47,335 bases of DNA from Treponema sp. (GTDB taxonomy: Bacteria > Spirochaetota > Spirochaetia > Treponematales > Breznakiellaceae): the NCBI GenBank assembly GCA_009780855.1, contig WQZG01000019.1, positions 1 through 47,335 of the forward strand, read 5' to 3'. A program made the position numbers and the translations under genes. Shown here one piece after another: positions 9,707 to 18,300 of the stretch. Numbering within the stretch: the stretch's first letter is position 1; every line of letters starts with the position of its first letter. The notes beneath the pieces were generated by a model. It was not told where the DNA came from. It saw nothing but the letters and a program-made list of their open reading frames with translations, and made no database searches.

Positions 9707-9962
9707 TGTAAATCCTCACTTCGTTTTCGTCCGCAATTCTCGCAGAAATAATTCTAGTAACTTCTCCTTGTTCTGTGTAGACAACAAAGAGTAGATGATC
9801 AACTAATGCTAAAGTTTGCCAGCGATCTTCCAAATCACTATGTGCCGTATCGAAGCGCTCCCATCGTTCAGGATCATTAAAGGCAAACTTGGCAACCGAA
9901 AAGGACAGCCCATGGTTGATTATATTGTCCCGTTCTTTTTTGGGGTCCCATTCAAATATCAC
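9666..9962 (-). CDS. brnT: BrnT-family ribonuclease toxin (DUF497)
   Basis: The 98-residue product shows the BrnT pattern from end to end: FEWDPKKERDNIINHGLSF at the N-terminus, DPERWERFDTAHSDLEDRW in the middle, and LLFVVYTEQGEVTRIISAR with a conserved R-I-I-S-A-R strand near the C-terminus. BrnT is a RelE-fold RNase that halts translation. The start is GTG at 9962 with only a weak ribosome binding site, which would fit low toxin expression. A strong promoter is visible directly upstream on the same strand (9980-10008). The last 41 bp overlap brnA. Confidence 0.88.
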   Translation of the reverse strand: MIFEWDPKKERDNIINHGLSFSVAKFAFNDPERWERFDTAHSDLEDRWQTLALVDHLLFVVYTEQGEVTRIISARIADENEVRIYNGKGDPGTWRKAN

Positions 9963-9979
9963 AGTTTATACCGTAAAAA

Positions 9980-10008
9980 ATATTACATTATGCAATACAA
10001 ATTGTCAA
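9980..10008 (-). promoter_or_regulatory. brnTA promoter and candidate operator
   Basis: On the minus strand TTGACA (10003-10008) and TAATAT (9980-9985) are spaced by 17 bases, a near-consensus sigma70 promoter about 15-20 bases before the brnT start. The near-palindrome TTACATTATGCAA (9983-9995, one mismatch) overlaps the -10 box and is a plausible BrnA/BrnT operator. Confidence 0.6.
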
Positions 10009-10086
10009 GTAAATTTTTTAACAGTATATTTTTTTATTTTTTTCCAAAATTCAATGCATTTTGAACATTGATGCCGTATAGGGTGT

Positions 10087-10959
10087 ATGGAGCACCCAAA
10101 AAAACCGCCCATTAAATGGCATACTGCTTTTATCGAGGCAATAAAGCTCGAGCTGGAGGAGTACCAGAATTCGCTTGAATTCTATCCGGAATTCCAATTA
10201 ACAGCAGAACCGCTGCGGATCGATTGCGTTGTTGTTAAAAAGAAAACAGATATAGTAATCAAGAAGAATATAGCTTCAATATTCAGAGAAGTAAATCTTC
10301 TGGAATACAAGAACCCGGAAGACTATGTCTCTGTCAATGATTTTTACAAGGTCTATGCTTATGCCTGCCTGTATGCCTCGTTAGAGAGAGTTCCGATAAC
10401 AAATCTGACAATTTCTTTGATTGAAAGCCGCCGCCCCAGGGAATTGTTTGCCCATTTACAGGATATCCGCGGGTACAAGATTGAAGAAAAAAGCCATGGA
10501 ATTTATACAATAAATGGTGATATACTTCCTATTCAGATAATAAATTCCAGGAAGTTATCACCTGAAGAAAATTTGTGGTTACAGGGTTTGCGTAATAAAT
10601 TGGATCCTGTGGAAGTACAGCAGGTTTTGTTTGAAATATTCCGGCAGGAGAAGGCGGTAAAATTTGGAGCGTATCTTGATGCGATAAGCAGGGCAAATTA
10701 TCCTGCAATAGAGGAGGCAGTGAAAATGAGCAGTACGCCAAAATCATTTGACGAAGTACTTGAAAGAGCCGGTTTGGTTGCCAAATGGGAAGCCAGAGGC
10801 GAAGCTAAAGGTGAGGCCAGAGGTGAAGCTAAAGGTGAAGAACGTAAAGCAATTAAAGTCGCTAAGAACCTGATCAACCTTGGTATTCCGCTGGAAACGG
10901 TCGCTTCTGCTACTGAACTTGACCTTGAGAAGGTAAAAACCTTGTATCAAAACCAATAA
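10087..10959 (+). CDS. Rpn-like PD-(D/E)XK nuclease / putative transposase, copy 1
   Basis: This 290-residue protein resembles Rpn-family recombination-promoting nucleases and related PD-(D/E)XK proteins. A candidate catalytic core is visible: E32 and/or D46 (LRIDCVVVKK), then E-Y-K in NLLEYKNPED near residue 75, followed by the helix DFYKVYAYACLY. The C-terminus has the charged repeat EARGEAKGEARGEAKGE and a small helix-turn-helix-like tail (LGIPLETVASATELDLEKVKTLYQ), both typical of this group. The ATG at 10087 follows a weak AGGG site. A paralogue of the same length at 14322-15194 is about 85-90% identical by eye. DNA identity is almost complete over roughly the first 150 bp and falls sharply after that. 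Confidence 0.72.
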   Translation: MEHPKKPPIKWHTAFIEAIKLELEEYQNSLEFYPEFQLTAEPLRIDCVVVKKKTDIVIKKNIASIFREVNLLEYKNPEDYVSVNDFYKVYAYACLYASLERVPITNLTISLIESRRPRELFAHLQDIRGYKIEEKSHGIYTINGDILPIQIINSRKLSPEENLWLQGLRNKLDPVEVQQVLFEIFRQEKAVKFGAYLDAISRANYPAIEEAVKMSSTPKSFDEVLERAGLVAKWEARGEAKGEARGEAKGEERKAIKVAKNLINLGIPLETVASATELDLEKVKTLYQNQ

Positions 10960-11121
10960 TAGGATTTTTTTTCATATTTTTGCATTGATAAAGGATAATC
11001 AACATAAACGAAAAGGAGTTTTTATAGAAACACTCTCGGAATGGAACACCGAGACGGTGATGAAGGTGCGCTCAAAAAATTTGATCTATTAAAATTAATA
11101 ATTTTTTGGTATTTTATTGGA

Positions 11122-12858
11122 ATGAGATTATTCGGAATTAAAATCAAAAAACTTCCTTTTTTATTTTTTATTGTAATTTTATTAATAACTTCCTGTGAAA
11201 ACTTTTACGATCTCAATCATTCCGAATTATCATCAATTAATAAGAAGAATCCGCCGGTTACTACACCTGCAGTACCGCCTGTTACTCCTCCGGTAATTGC
11301 GCCCGACGATCCTCCCGTCACCCCGCCGGACGAACCTCCGGTTACGCCTCCTGACAATCCTCCGGTTACGCCTCCGGACGACCCGCCGGTAACGCCTCCA
11401 GATGACCCGGTACTGCCGCCGGTAACGCCTCCGGACGATCCTCCCGTCACACCTCCGGATGACCCGCCTGTTACTCCTCCTGTTACACCTCCGGATGACC
11501 CACCAGCGAGCTCTTACGGAGGTTTTGTACCGGTCAATCCGGGTACCAGGATGTTTAACGCCATTAACATGTCAACAGAAGCCAATTATACGCTAAGTGC
11601 GGAACTGGTTTACGAAGGAGAAAAATGCCATATTTGGGTAGAATCTGCATATAAAAAAAATCTGTCCGCAGATACTGCTAAATCCATTGCTTATGAGTAC
11701 GACAGAACTATTTTTCCAAGGATGATGGACGCTTTTAATCTGGGAGAGAATATCAAGAATAACGGTATAGTTGTCGCTAAAGACCCCATGGAATACGCCT
11801 CTTGGATGGTCAACGGAGATAACAAACTTAATATACTCCTGATGGACATACTGGACGGTTACAAGGGCAGCGGCGGTTATGTGGCTGGTTATTTTTATTC
11901 AAACGATCTTATGAGTTATTCGTATTCAAACCGCTGCAACATGATTTATGTAGATACTAACCCCGGTTTAAATTATATGACCAATTTATACGATACACTT
12001 GCGCATGAAATGCAGCATATGATGAATTTTGCCATTTCCAAATATAAAAACCGGGGTGAAGTTGATACATGGATTGACGAAGGTTTATCCGTAACTGCGG
12101 AATATATCCGTACAGGTCAGCAGATTACCAGCCGGCTTAACCGTTATAAAAACGATCCGGACAAGGGAATTGAAAACGGTAATAATTTTTATGTTTGGGA
12201 TAATCCAGGTACTAATGTACTTGACGATTACGCTACAGCCTATATGTTTTTTCAATGGCTCAGGGTACAGGCAGGCGGTATAAACATCTTTAGGGAAATT
12301 CTATATGCCGCGGATAATAATTATAATGCCGTAACCAAGGCTGCTTTTGATTATGGTATTATTAACAAGAATAATGATTGGCCCAATCTGCTTAAAGATT
12401 GGCTGGCTGCCAATTATATAAATTCCGCCAGCGGTCTTTATGGTTATAAAAATGAGGCATTGCTTAAAGATATTCAGGCAAAAGTGAACAGTAAAACCGG
12501 CAATGCTTCGACAGGGTATTCACTATTGCCGGGTGAAGGAATCTATACCAGGAACCTTAGTATGCCGGTTTCGAACGACAGCATTAAATATGCAGGTCTT
12601 CCTTCAAGAGGTTCTGTGAACATTCCTGATGACATTAGCTGCAGTTCATCTGATATAATGCTCAGTTACAATACAGATACGAATGTATACGGTTCTCCTA
12701 AAAATTGTTATCCTTTCAGCAACGTTGTAATTCCTTTGCTGCCGGGTAATTTAACCTTATCCCTTAACACCCAGTCCCCGCAGCCGATGCTTCCGGATAC
12801 ATATCCTGTAAGCATGAACGATTTATTCAGGGAACGCAGACAAGCCGGGAGCAGATGA
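11122..12858 (+). CDS. M30-like zinc metallopeptidase lipoprotein
   Basis: A zinc-binding HExxH motif is present as LAHEMQHMMNF (His295, Glu296, His299 from the chosen start), followed 21 residues later by WIDEGLS (Glu320, likely third ligand). This is the arrangement of hyicolysin/M30-type peptidases. The N-terminus from ATG 11122 is MRLFGIKIKK, a hydrophobic stretch and lipobox LITSC (Cys25). Residues 44-131 form a rigid spacer of VTPPDDPP repeats, then comes the peptidase domain. The frame is open back to an ATG at 11041, giving 27 extra residues. That ATG also lacks a well-placed ribosome binding site (an AAGGAG lies 22 bases upstream), so the start is uncertain. It probably acts outside the cell, held away from the membrane by the proline arm. 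The gene sits between the two copies of the segmental duplication. Confidence 0.8.
   Translation: MRLFGIKIKKLPFLFFIVILLITSCENFYDLNHSELSSINKKNPPVTTPAVPPVTPPVIAPDDPPVTPPDEPPVTPPDNPPVTPPDDPPVTPPDDPVLPPVTPPDDPPVTPPDDPPVTPPVTPPDDPPASSYGGFVPVNPGTRMFNAINMSTEANYTLSAELVYEGEKCHIWVESAYKKNLSADTAKSIAYEYDRTIFPRMMDAFNLGENIKNNGIVVAKDPMEYASWMVNGDNKLNILLMDILDGYKGSGGYVAGYFYSNDLMSYSYSNRCNMIYVDTNPGLNYMTNLYDTLAHEMQHMMNFAISKYKNRGEVDTWIDEGLSVTAEYIRTGQQITSRLNRYKNDPDKGIENGNNFYVWDNPGTNVLDDYATAYMFFQWLRVQAGGINIFREILYAADNNYNAVTKAAFDYGIINKNNDWPNLLKDWLAANYINSASGLYGYKNEALLKDIQAKVNSKTGNASTGYSLLPGEGIYTRNLSMPVSNDSIKYAGLPSRGSVNIPDDISCSSSDIMLSYNTDTNVYGSPKNCYPFSNVVIPLLPGNLTLSLNTQSPQPMLPDTYPVSMNDLFRERRQAGSR
11251..11510 (+). repeat. 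Proline-rich VTPPDDPP coding repeat
   Basis: About 87 codons read as repeats of PPVTPPDD/PPVTPPDN/PPVTPPDE. This makes a stiff, acidic, polyproline-type linker between the lipid anchor and the peptidase domain. Confidence 0.85.
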
Positions 12859-12877
12859 AGTTGTTAGGAAAAAATTT

Positions 12878-14083
12878 TTAGAATATACAATCGGCGGATA
12901 TGGTAACTGGATTGCCGGTTTGATAATTATAAACTACTGAATATGTTCTTTTGTTGTTATATATCCTGTTGCCGGTTATTTCGGATTCCGGAATGTTTAT
13001 TATATTTTGGTTGAATTCCTGGGAGTCCGGATCTGCGCCGCTGCCAAAACTGGCCTGTAATCCTTTGGGATCGGCGCCGTTATAAAACAGCCAGGTTAAA
13101 ATTAAGGTCCCGTCGTTATTGTCAAATACACTGACTTCGCCTGCTTTTATATCTTTACCGGCAATAAGATCGAAAACCTGCGGGACATAAACAGTTCCGT
13201 CCATTACCGTGACTTCGTTCTTCCATCCGATTATACCGTCATTGGAAATATCGTTACCCTGGCCATCCAATGTTACCCTTAAATGGTTTTCGTCCGCCGG
13301 ACTAAAAGTTACTCTGCCGGCTATTATAGTTCTATTCTGAACCAAAAGTACTTCTTTGGGTTCGCCGGTATAAATAACAGCCATCGAATCGGGATTTTGG
13401 TCTGTTCTTATTACCCCATTGTTTATAAAACCGGGATTTTTTAACGGAAAAGTTACTTCATCATATAACCAGCCGGCCCAGGCCGGTCCATTGCTGGCTT
13501 TTTGCGGTTCCCATATATCTTTTGTTACTTCTTTTGTAACTTCGCCGTAAACAGGAACTTGCATATACACAGGAATTTGGTTATTTAGCTGGATTGGGCT
13601 GTAAATAGGCATTTGTTCATACATTGGGACATATTTATATATCGGGATTCTTTGGTAAATGGGAACCTGTTCGTAAACAGGGATTTGCTCGTAGATAGGT
13701 ACCTGTTCGTAAACAGGAATTTGCTCGTAAATTGGTATTTGCTCATAAATGGGTATTTGTTCGTAAATTGGTATTTGTTCGTAAACAGGTACTTGTTCAT
13801 AAATAGGTGTCCACTCGTAAACCGGGACATAATTACGTACCGGAGTTTTAAGTATTGTGTCCAAATCGCCGGTCAATTCGGTATTGCCTGTAAATAAGAC
13901 AGGTTCTTCTGTGCCGGCCAAACCGGTACCTGCCACATTTACTGTGGGCAGGCCTTCTACTGCAGATAAATTGATATCCGGGCCTGTATTGGAAATAGCT
14001 GCGGGATTGCTGCAGCTTCCAAGTACGATAGCTAAGCTTAAATTGAGGAGTAAAATGAGAAAAAAAAACTGTGTCTTACGCAT
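12878..14083 (-). CDS. Tyr-rich hexapeptide-repeat lipoprotein, short copy
   Basis: This is a paralogue of the protein at 7444-9237, here 401 residues. I place the start at 14083 (MRKTQFFF), matching the only possible start of copy 1. The frame is open to an ATG at 14116, because one extra base removes the upstream stop seen in copy 1. Lipobox IVLGSC gives Cys24. Residues 86-181 hold 16 VPVYEQ/IPIYEQ units, and the C-terminal domain (IGWKNEVTV to ISADCIF) closely matches copy 1. The G-Y/W-rich central stretch of about 190 residues in copy 1 is missing: copy 2 goes from GQGNDI through a four-residue junction (SNDG) straight to IIGWKNE, in frame. Either copy 2 lost it or copy 1 gained it. The gene ends 20 bp from the convergent peptidase gene with no clear terminator. 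Confidence 0.75.
   Translation of the reverse strand: MRKTQFFFLILLLNLSLAIVLGSCSNPAAISNTGPDINLSAVEGLPTVNVAGTGLAGTEEPVLFTGNTELTGDLDTILKTPVRNYVPVYEWTPIYEQVPVYEQIPIYEQIPIYEQIPIYEQIPVYEQVPIYEQIPVYEQVPIYQRIPIYKYVPMYEQMPIYSPIQLNNQIPVYMQVPVYGEVTKEVTKDIWEPQKASNGPAWAGWLYDEVTFPLKNPGFINNGVIRTDQNPDSMAVIYTGEPKEVLLVQNRTIIAGRVTFSPADENHLRVTLDGQGNDISNDGIIGWKNEVTVMDGTVYVPQVFDLIAGKDIKAGEVSVFDNNDGTLILTWLFYNGADPKGLQASFGSGADPDSQEFNQNIINIPESEITGNRIYNNKRTYSVVYNYQTGNPVTISADCIF
13541..13828 (-). repeat. 16 x 18-bp coding repeat, copy 2
   Basis: The unit count (16) is the same as in copy 1, but the unit order differs (more IPIYEQ, and VPMYEQ in place of STMENQ). The number of units is kept while sequence drifts, which suggests selection on length. 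Confidence 0.85.
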
Positions 14084-14139
14084 TTTCCATAAATTTTTAA
14101 GCAGGTTCCATGCCAACCATTGGATTTTCCCAATGGAAA

Positions 14140-14170
14140 TTTTAACTCTTTATATTATAAGGAATTAAAA
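14140..14170. promoter_or_regulatory. 31-bp palindromic promoter-like element, copy 2
   Basis: Arms TTTTAACTC and GAATTAAAA flank TTATA-T-TATAA, the counterpart of 9294-9324. The rightward -10 is TATATT (14151-14156). The position matching the -35 is TTCCCA (14127-14132) instead of TTGACA, so rightward firing is probably weaker than in copy 1. The element lies between divergent genes: the lipoprotein on the left and the nuclease on the right. Confidence 0.5.
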
Positions 14171-14321
14171 TAAACCATGTTTTATTATACCACAATTTTA
14201 AAAAAAACAGTATGATTTAGTATACCCTTTGGTTTTTTTTTGTATGTTTTTTTAATTAACATTTAATTAATATGCCGGTAAATTTTCAATGTATTTTGAA
14301 CATTGATGCCGTATAGGGTGT

Positions 14322-15194
14322 ATGAAGCATCCAAAAACATCGCCCATTAAATGGCATACTGCTTTTATCGAGGCAATAAAACTCGAGTTGGAGGAGTACC
14401 AGAATTCGCTTGAATTCTATCCGGAATTCCAATTAACAGCAGAACCGCTGCGGATCGATTGCGTTGTTGTTAAAAAGAAGGCGGATATTAAAATAAAGAA
14501 AAATATTGCTTCTATATTTAGGGAAGTAAATCTCCTGGAATACAAGAATCCGGAAGATTATATATCTGTCAATGATTTTTACAAGGTCTATGCTTACGCT
14601 TGCCTGTACGCATCGTTTGAGAAAGTCCCGGTAACTAATCTTACAATTACTTTGATAGAAAATCGCCGCCCCCGTGATTTGCTTGCCCATTTACGGGATA
14701 TTCGCGGGTACAAGGTCGAAAAAAACAACCATGGAATTTATATAATAAATGGTGATATACTTCCTATTCAGATTATTAATTCCAGAGAGTTATCGCCTGA
14801 AGAAAATTTGTGGCTTCAGGGTTTGCGTAATAAGCTGAATCCTGCTGAAGTGCAGCATGTTTTGACTGAAATATTCCGGCAGGAGAAGGCTGTTAAATTT
14901 GAAGCGTATCTTGATGCGATAAGCAGGGCGAATTATCCTGCAATAGAGGAGGCAGTAAAAATGAGCAATACGCCAAAATCATTTGACGAAGTTCTGGAGA
15001 GAGCCGGTTTAACGGCTAAATGGGAAGCCAGAGGCGAAGCTAAAGGTGAAGCCAGAGGCGAGGCCAGAGGCGAAGAACGTAATGCGATAAAGGTCGCTAA
15101 AAATATGATTAACCTTGGACTTCCGCTGGAAACTGTCGCTACTGCTACTGAACTTGACATGGAAAGAGTAAAAGCCCTGTATCAGAATAAATAA
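14322..15194 (+). CDS. Rpn-like PD-(D/E)XK nuclease / putative transposase, copy 2
   Basis: At 290 residues this is collinear with the protein at 10087-10959. The same features are present: LRIDCVVVKK, NLLEYKNPED, DFYKVYAYACLY, the charged tail EARGEAKGEARGEARGEE and the helix-turn-helix-like end LGLPLETVATATELDMERVKALYQ. No frameshift is seen, so both copies look intact. The leader (TTTTGAACATTGATGCCG to the ATG) is shared with copy 1 apart from a few bases. Here the upstream palindromic element is only about 150 bp away, without an intervening toxin-antitoxin block. I see no terminal inverted repeats that would make this a transposon. A short AACCC-CTC-GGGTT stem follows the stop. Confidence 0.72.
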   Translation: MKHPKTSPIKWHTAFIEAIKLELEEYQNSLEFYPEFQLTAEPLRIDCVVVKKKADIKIKKNIASIFREVNLLEYKNPEDYISVNDFYKVYAYACLYASFEKVPVTNLTITLIENRRPRDLLAHLRDIRGYKVEKNNHGIYIINGDILPIQIINSRELSPEENLWLQGLRNKLNPAEVQHVLTEIFRQEKAVKFEAYLDAISRANYPAIEEAVKMSNTPKSFDEVLERAGLTAKWEARGEAKGEARGEARGEERNAIKVAKNMINLGLPLETVATATELDMERVKALYQNK

Positions 15195-15370
15195 TAAACC
15201 CCTCGGGTTCTATATTATTTTTCTAAATTCATCAAATTTTATCCAAAAAATTTTTAATTATTTTTCAAAATTTGTACCAATTTTTTAAAAATTTGCGTAT
15301 ATTCTAATTATGGGAATATAAGGTTCAATATATGTAATGAATAAGGCTGGACCAGGCAGGAGTTTGTAAA

Positions 15371-18300
15371 ATGAAAGAGATAGTTAAGACCAGGCATGAA
15401 CTGTGTACGGGCTGTAACAGGTGTGTACGGGAATGCCCCATGGAGTTAACAAATATTACTTACCAGGACGAACTGGGAAACATTAAAGTAAAAATCGATC
15501 AGCCTAAATGTATAGCCTGCGGCCGCTGTATTTCCGCTTGTAAACATAACGCGAGGTATTTTCTGGATGATACCGCCCGCTTTTTTGAGGACCTCTCCGG
15601 CGGCGTTCCCATATCCCTTATTACCGCGCCCTCCATACGGACAAATATACCCGAATGGAAAAGGCTTTTTACCTACCTTAAAAAACTTGGGGTCAACAAG
15701 ATTTACGATGTTTCGCTGGGAGCTGATATTTGTATCTGGGGGTATATCCGGTATCTGGAAAAGACCGATCATAAACATATTATTACACAGCCGTGTCCCG
15801 TAATTGTAAGGTACATAGAAATTTACCGCCATGATCTTCTTAAATATTTATCGCCGGTAAACAGCCCCATGGGTTGCATTTCCACCTACATGAGAAAATA
15901 TGAGGGTATTACGGACAGGATTGCCGCGTTGTCGCCCTGTGTAGCAAAAGCATACGACTTTGGAGATACGGCTCTGACACAGTACAATGTTACTTTTACA
16001 AGGATGCTTGAATATTTAAAAGAAAACAATATAGAACTTCCCGCAGTAGAAACCGGATTTGATCATTACGAAAGCGGCCTGGGTTCCGTGTTCCCGATGC
16101 CGGGCGGTCTCAAGGAAAATATTGAATTTTTTACCGGCAAAAAATACCGCATAACCAAAGCAGAAGGCTATGACTTGTATGAACTGCTGAACCTGTACGG
16201 GGAAACCCCGGAAGATTTATTGCCTGATGTTTTTGATGTACTGAATTGTGAAAACGGCTGCAATATTGGGCCGGCGGCGACACATAACAAAAGTATTTTT
16301 GAAATTGACATGTTTATGGATAAAAACAGAAAAGCCGCGGACAGCCGCAGGCGTGAATATTATGAGGATTTATACAAAAAATATAATTCTACATTTAATT
16401 TATCACATTTTTTGAGGAAATATGATCCTGTTGAGATCGAATTGCCGCAGATAACAGAGGCAGACATTAACAAAGCGTTTGAATCGCTTTATAAAACTGA
16501 TGAAACAAAGCGGAATGTTGATTGCGGCGCCTGCGGTTCGGATACCTGCTACGATATGGCGAGAAAAATTGCCCTCGGCGTAAATATTCCGATTAATTGC
16601 ATCGTAAAGACAATGGAACAGGCCAAAGAAGAACATGAAGATAACATAAGCACATTGCAGCAATTGGGGACTATCTGGGACAATGTCGAGAGCGGAATCG
16701 CAATTGTAGATGCCGAAACCCGTATTATAGTTGATGTTAATCCTGTCGCCGCGCGTATGAACGGCGGCCTAAAAGAAAATATGGTCGGGCAGGTATGCTA
16801 TCATTTTTTTGGACAGGATAAATGCCCGGTACTGGACATGAACGCGTCTTTTGAACATGACGAGATGAACTTTTACAAAACTGACGGTACCGTTATCCCG
16901 ATAATAAAAACCGTATCAAAGATAACCTATAAGGGCAGGCCGGCCCTGCTGGAAAGCTTTACCGATATTTCCTACATTAAAGAAGTAGATAAACAAAAAC
17001 GCATGCTTGAAGTCGCCGAACAGGCCAACAAGGCCAAATCCCTGTTCCTGGCGAATATGAGCCACGAGATACGAACGCCCATGAACGCCATAATAGGCAT
17101 GACTTCCATCGCAAAAGTTGCCAACAGTACCGAAAGAAAAGATTATGCTATTGAAAAAATTGAAGCCGCTTCAAAGCATCTGCTTGGTGTTATAAACGAT
17201 ATCCTTGATATTTCCAAAATTGAAGCCAGCAAATTTGAGCTGTCGCCGGTGGAATATCGGTTTGAAGAAATGCTTAAACAGGTTGTTACCGTAAATATTT
17301 TCCGTATTAATGACAAGAAACAAAAATTACGTGTTAATATCGACAGACTAATCCCTGAACATTTATACGGAGATACCCAGCGTCTGGCCCAGGTGATTAC
17401 CAATCTGCTGAGCAACGCCGTTAAATTTACGCCCGAAGACGGAACCATCACCGTTAACGCTAAATTTATTAAAGAAGAAAATAACCTGTGTACAATACTC
17501 ATACAGATTATTGATACGGGTATAGGCATAAGCCCGGAACAGCAGTCAAAATTGTTCCAGTCTTTCCAGCAGGCGGAAAACAGTACTACCAGAAAATACG
17601 GCGGCACAGGACTTGGGCTTGTTATTTCCAAGAATATTGTGGAGATGATGGGCGGCAATATCTGGATTGAATCGGAACTTGGAAAGGGATCAACCTTCGC
17701 GTTTACGATCAAGACCAAACGGGTGAATGATGAGGCAAAACTGATACCCGATTGGAAAAATATCCGCATTCTTGCCGCAATGGATGACAGTGATTGTCTT
17801 GCACATCTGAAGAGTTTTACAGAAGGCTACGGAGCTGTCTGCGATACCGCGTTAAATGGAGACAGCGCTCTTTTCTTAAGAGAAAAGAACGGGCCCTATA
17901 ATATGTATTTTATCGATTACAATTTACCCGGCGCCAACAGTTTGAACCTTGCGCAGACATTTAAGGAGAAAGACTGCGGCAAAGCCTATACCGTTGTCGT
18001 AAACGGATTCGAACTCGGAACTATTGAAGAAGAAGCCAAAAAATCAGGGGTTGATTCGCTGATTTCAAAGCCCCTTTTCCCGTCGAGCATAGTAGATGCT
18101 GTAAACGGTTATTTTGGCATTACCATGCATAAAATTGAACCCAAACCTGCTGATTTTACTGACGATTTCAAAGGTTCCTGTATTCTGCTTGTCGAGGATG
18201 TTGAAATAAACCGCGAAATTATAATGACTCTGCTTGAACCTCTTGAAATAACTATTGATTGCGCGGAAAACGGCAGAATCGCCACCAGCATGTTTATGGA

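Noticed and set aside
10049..15194. The two nuclease genes as insertion sequences
   Set aside because: I found no terminal inverted repeats or target-site duplications around either copy; the shared segment also includes the neighbouring lipoprotein gene, so segmental duplication fits better.
15195..15370. Promoter or riboswitch before the sensor kinase
   Set aside because: The gap is very AT-rich with a 7-bp inverted repeat (TATATTC/GAATATA, 15298-15320), but no clear -35/-10 pair or structured leader can be defended.
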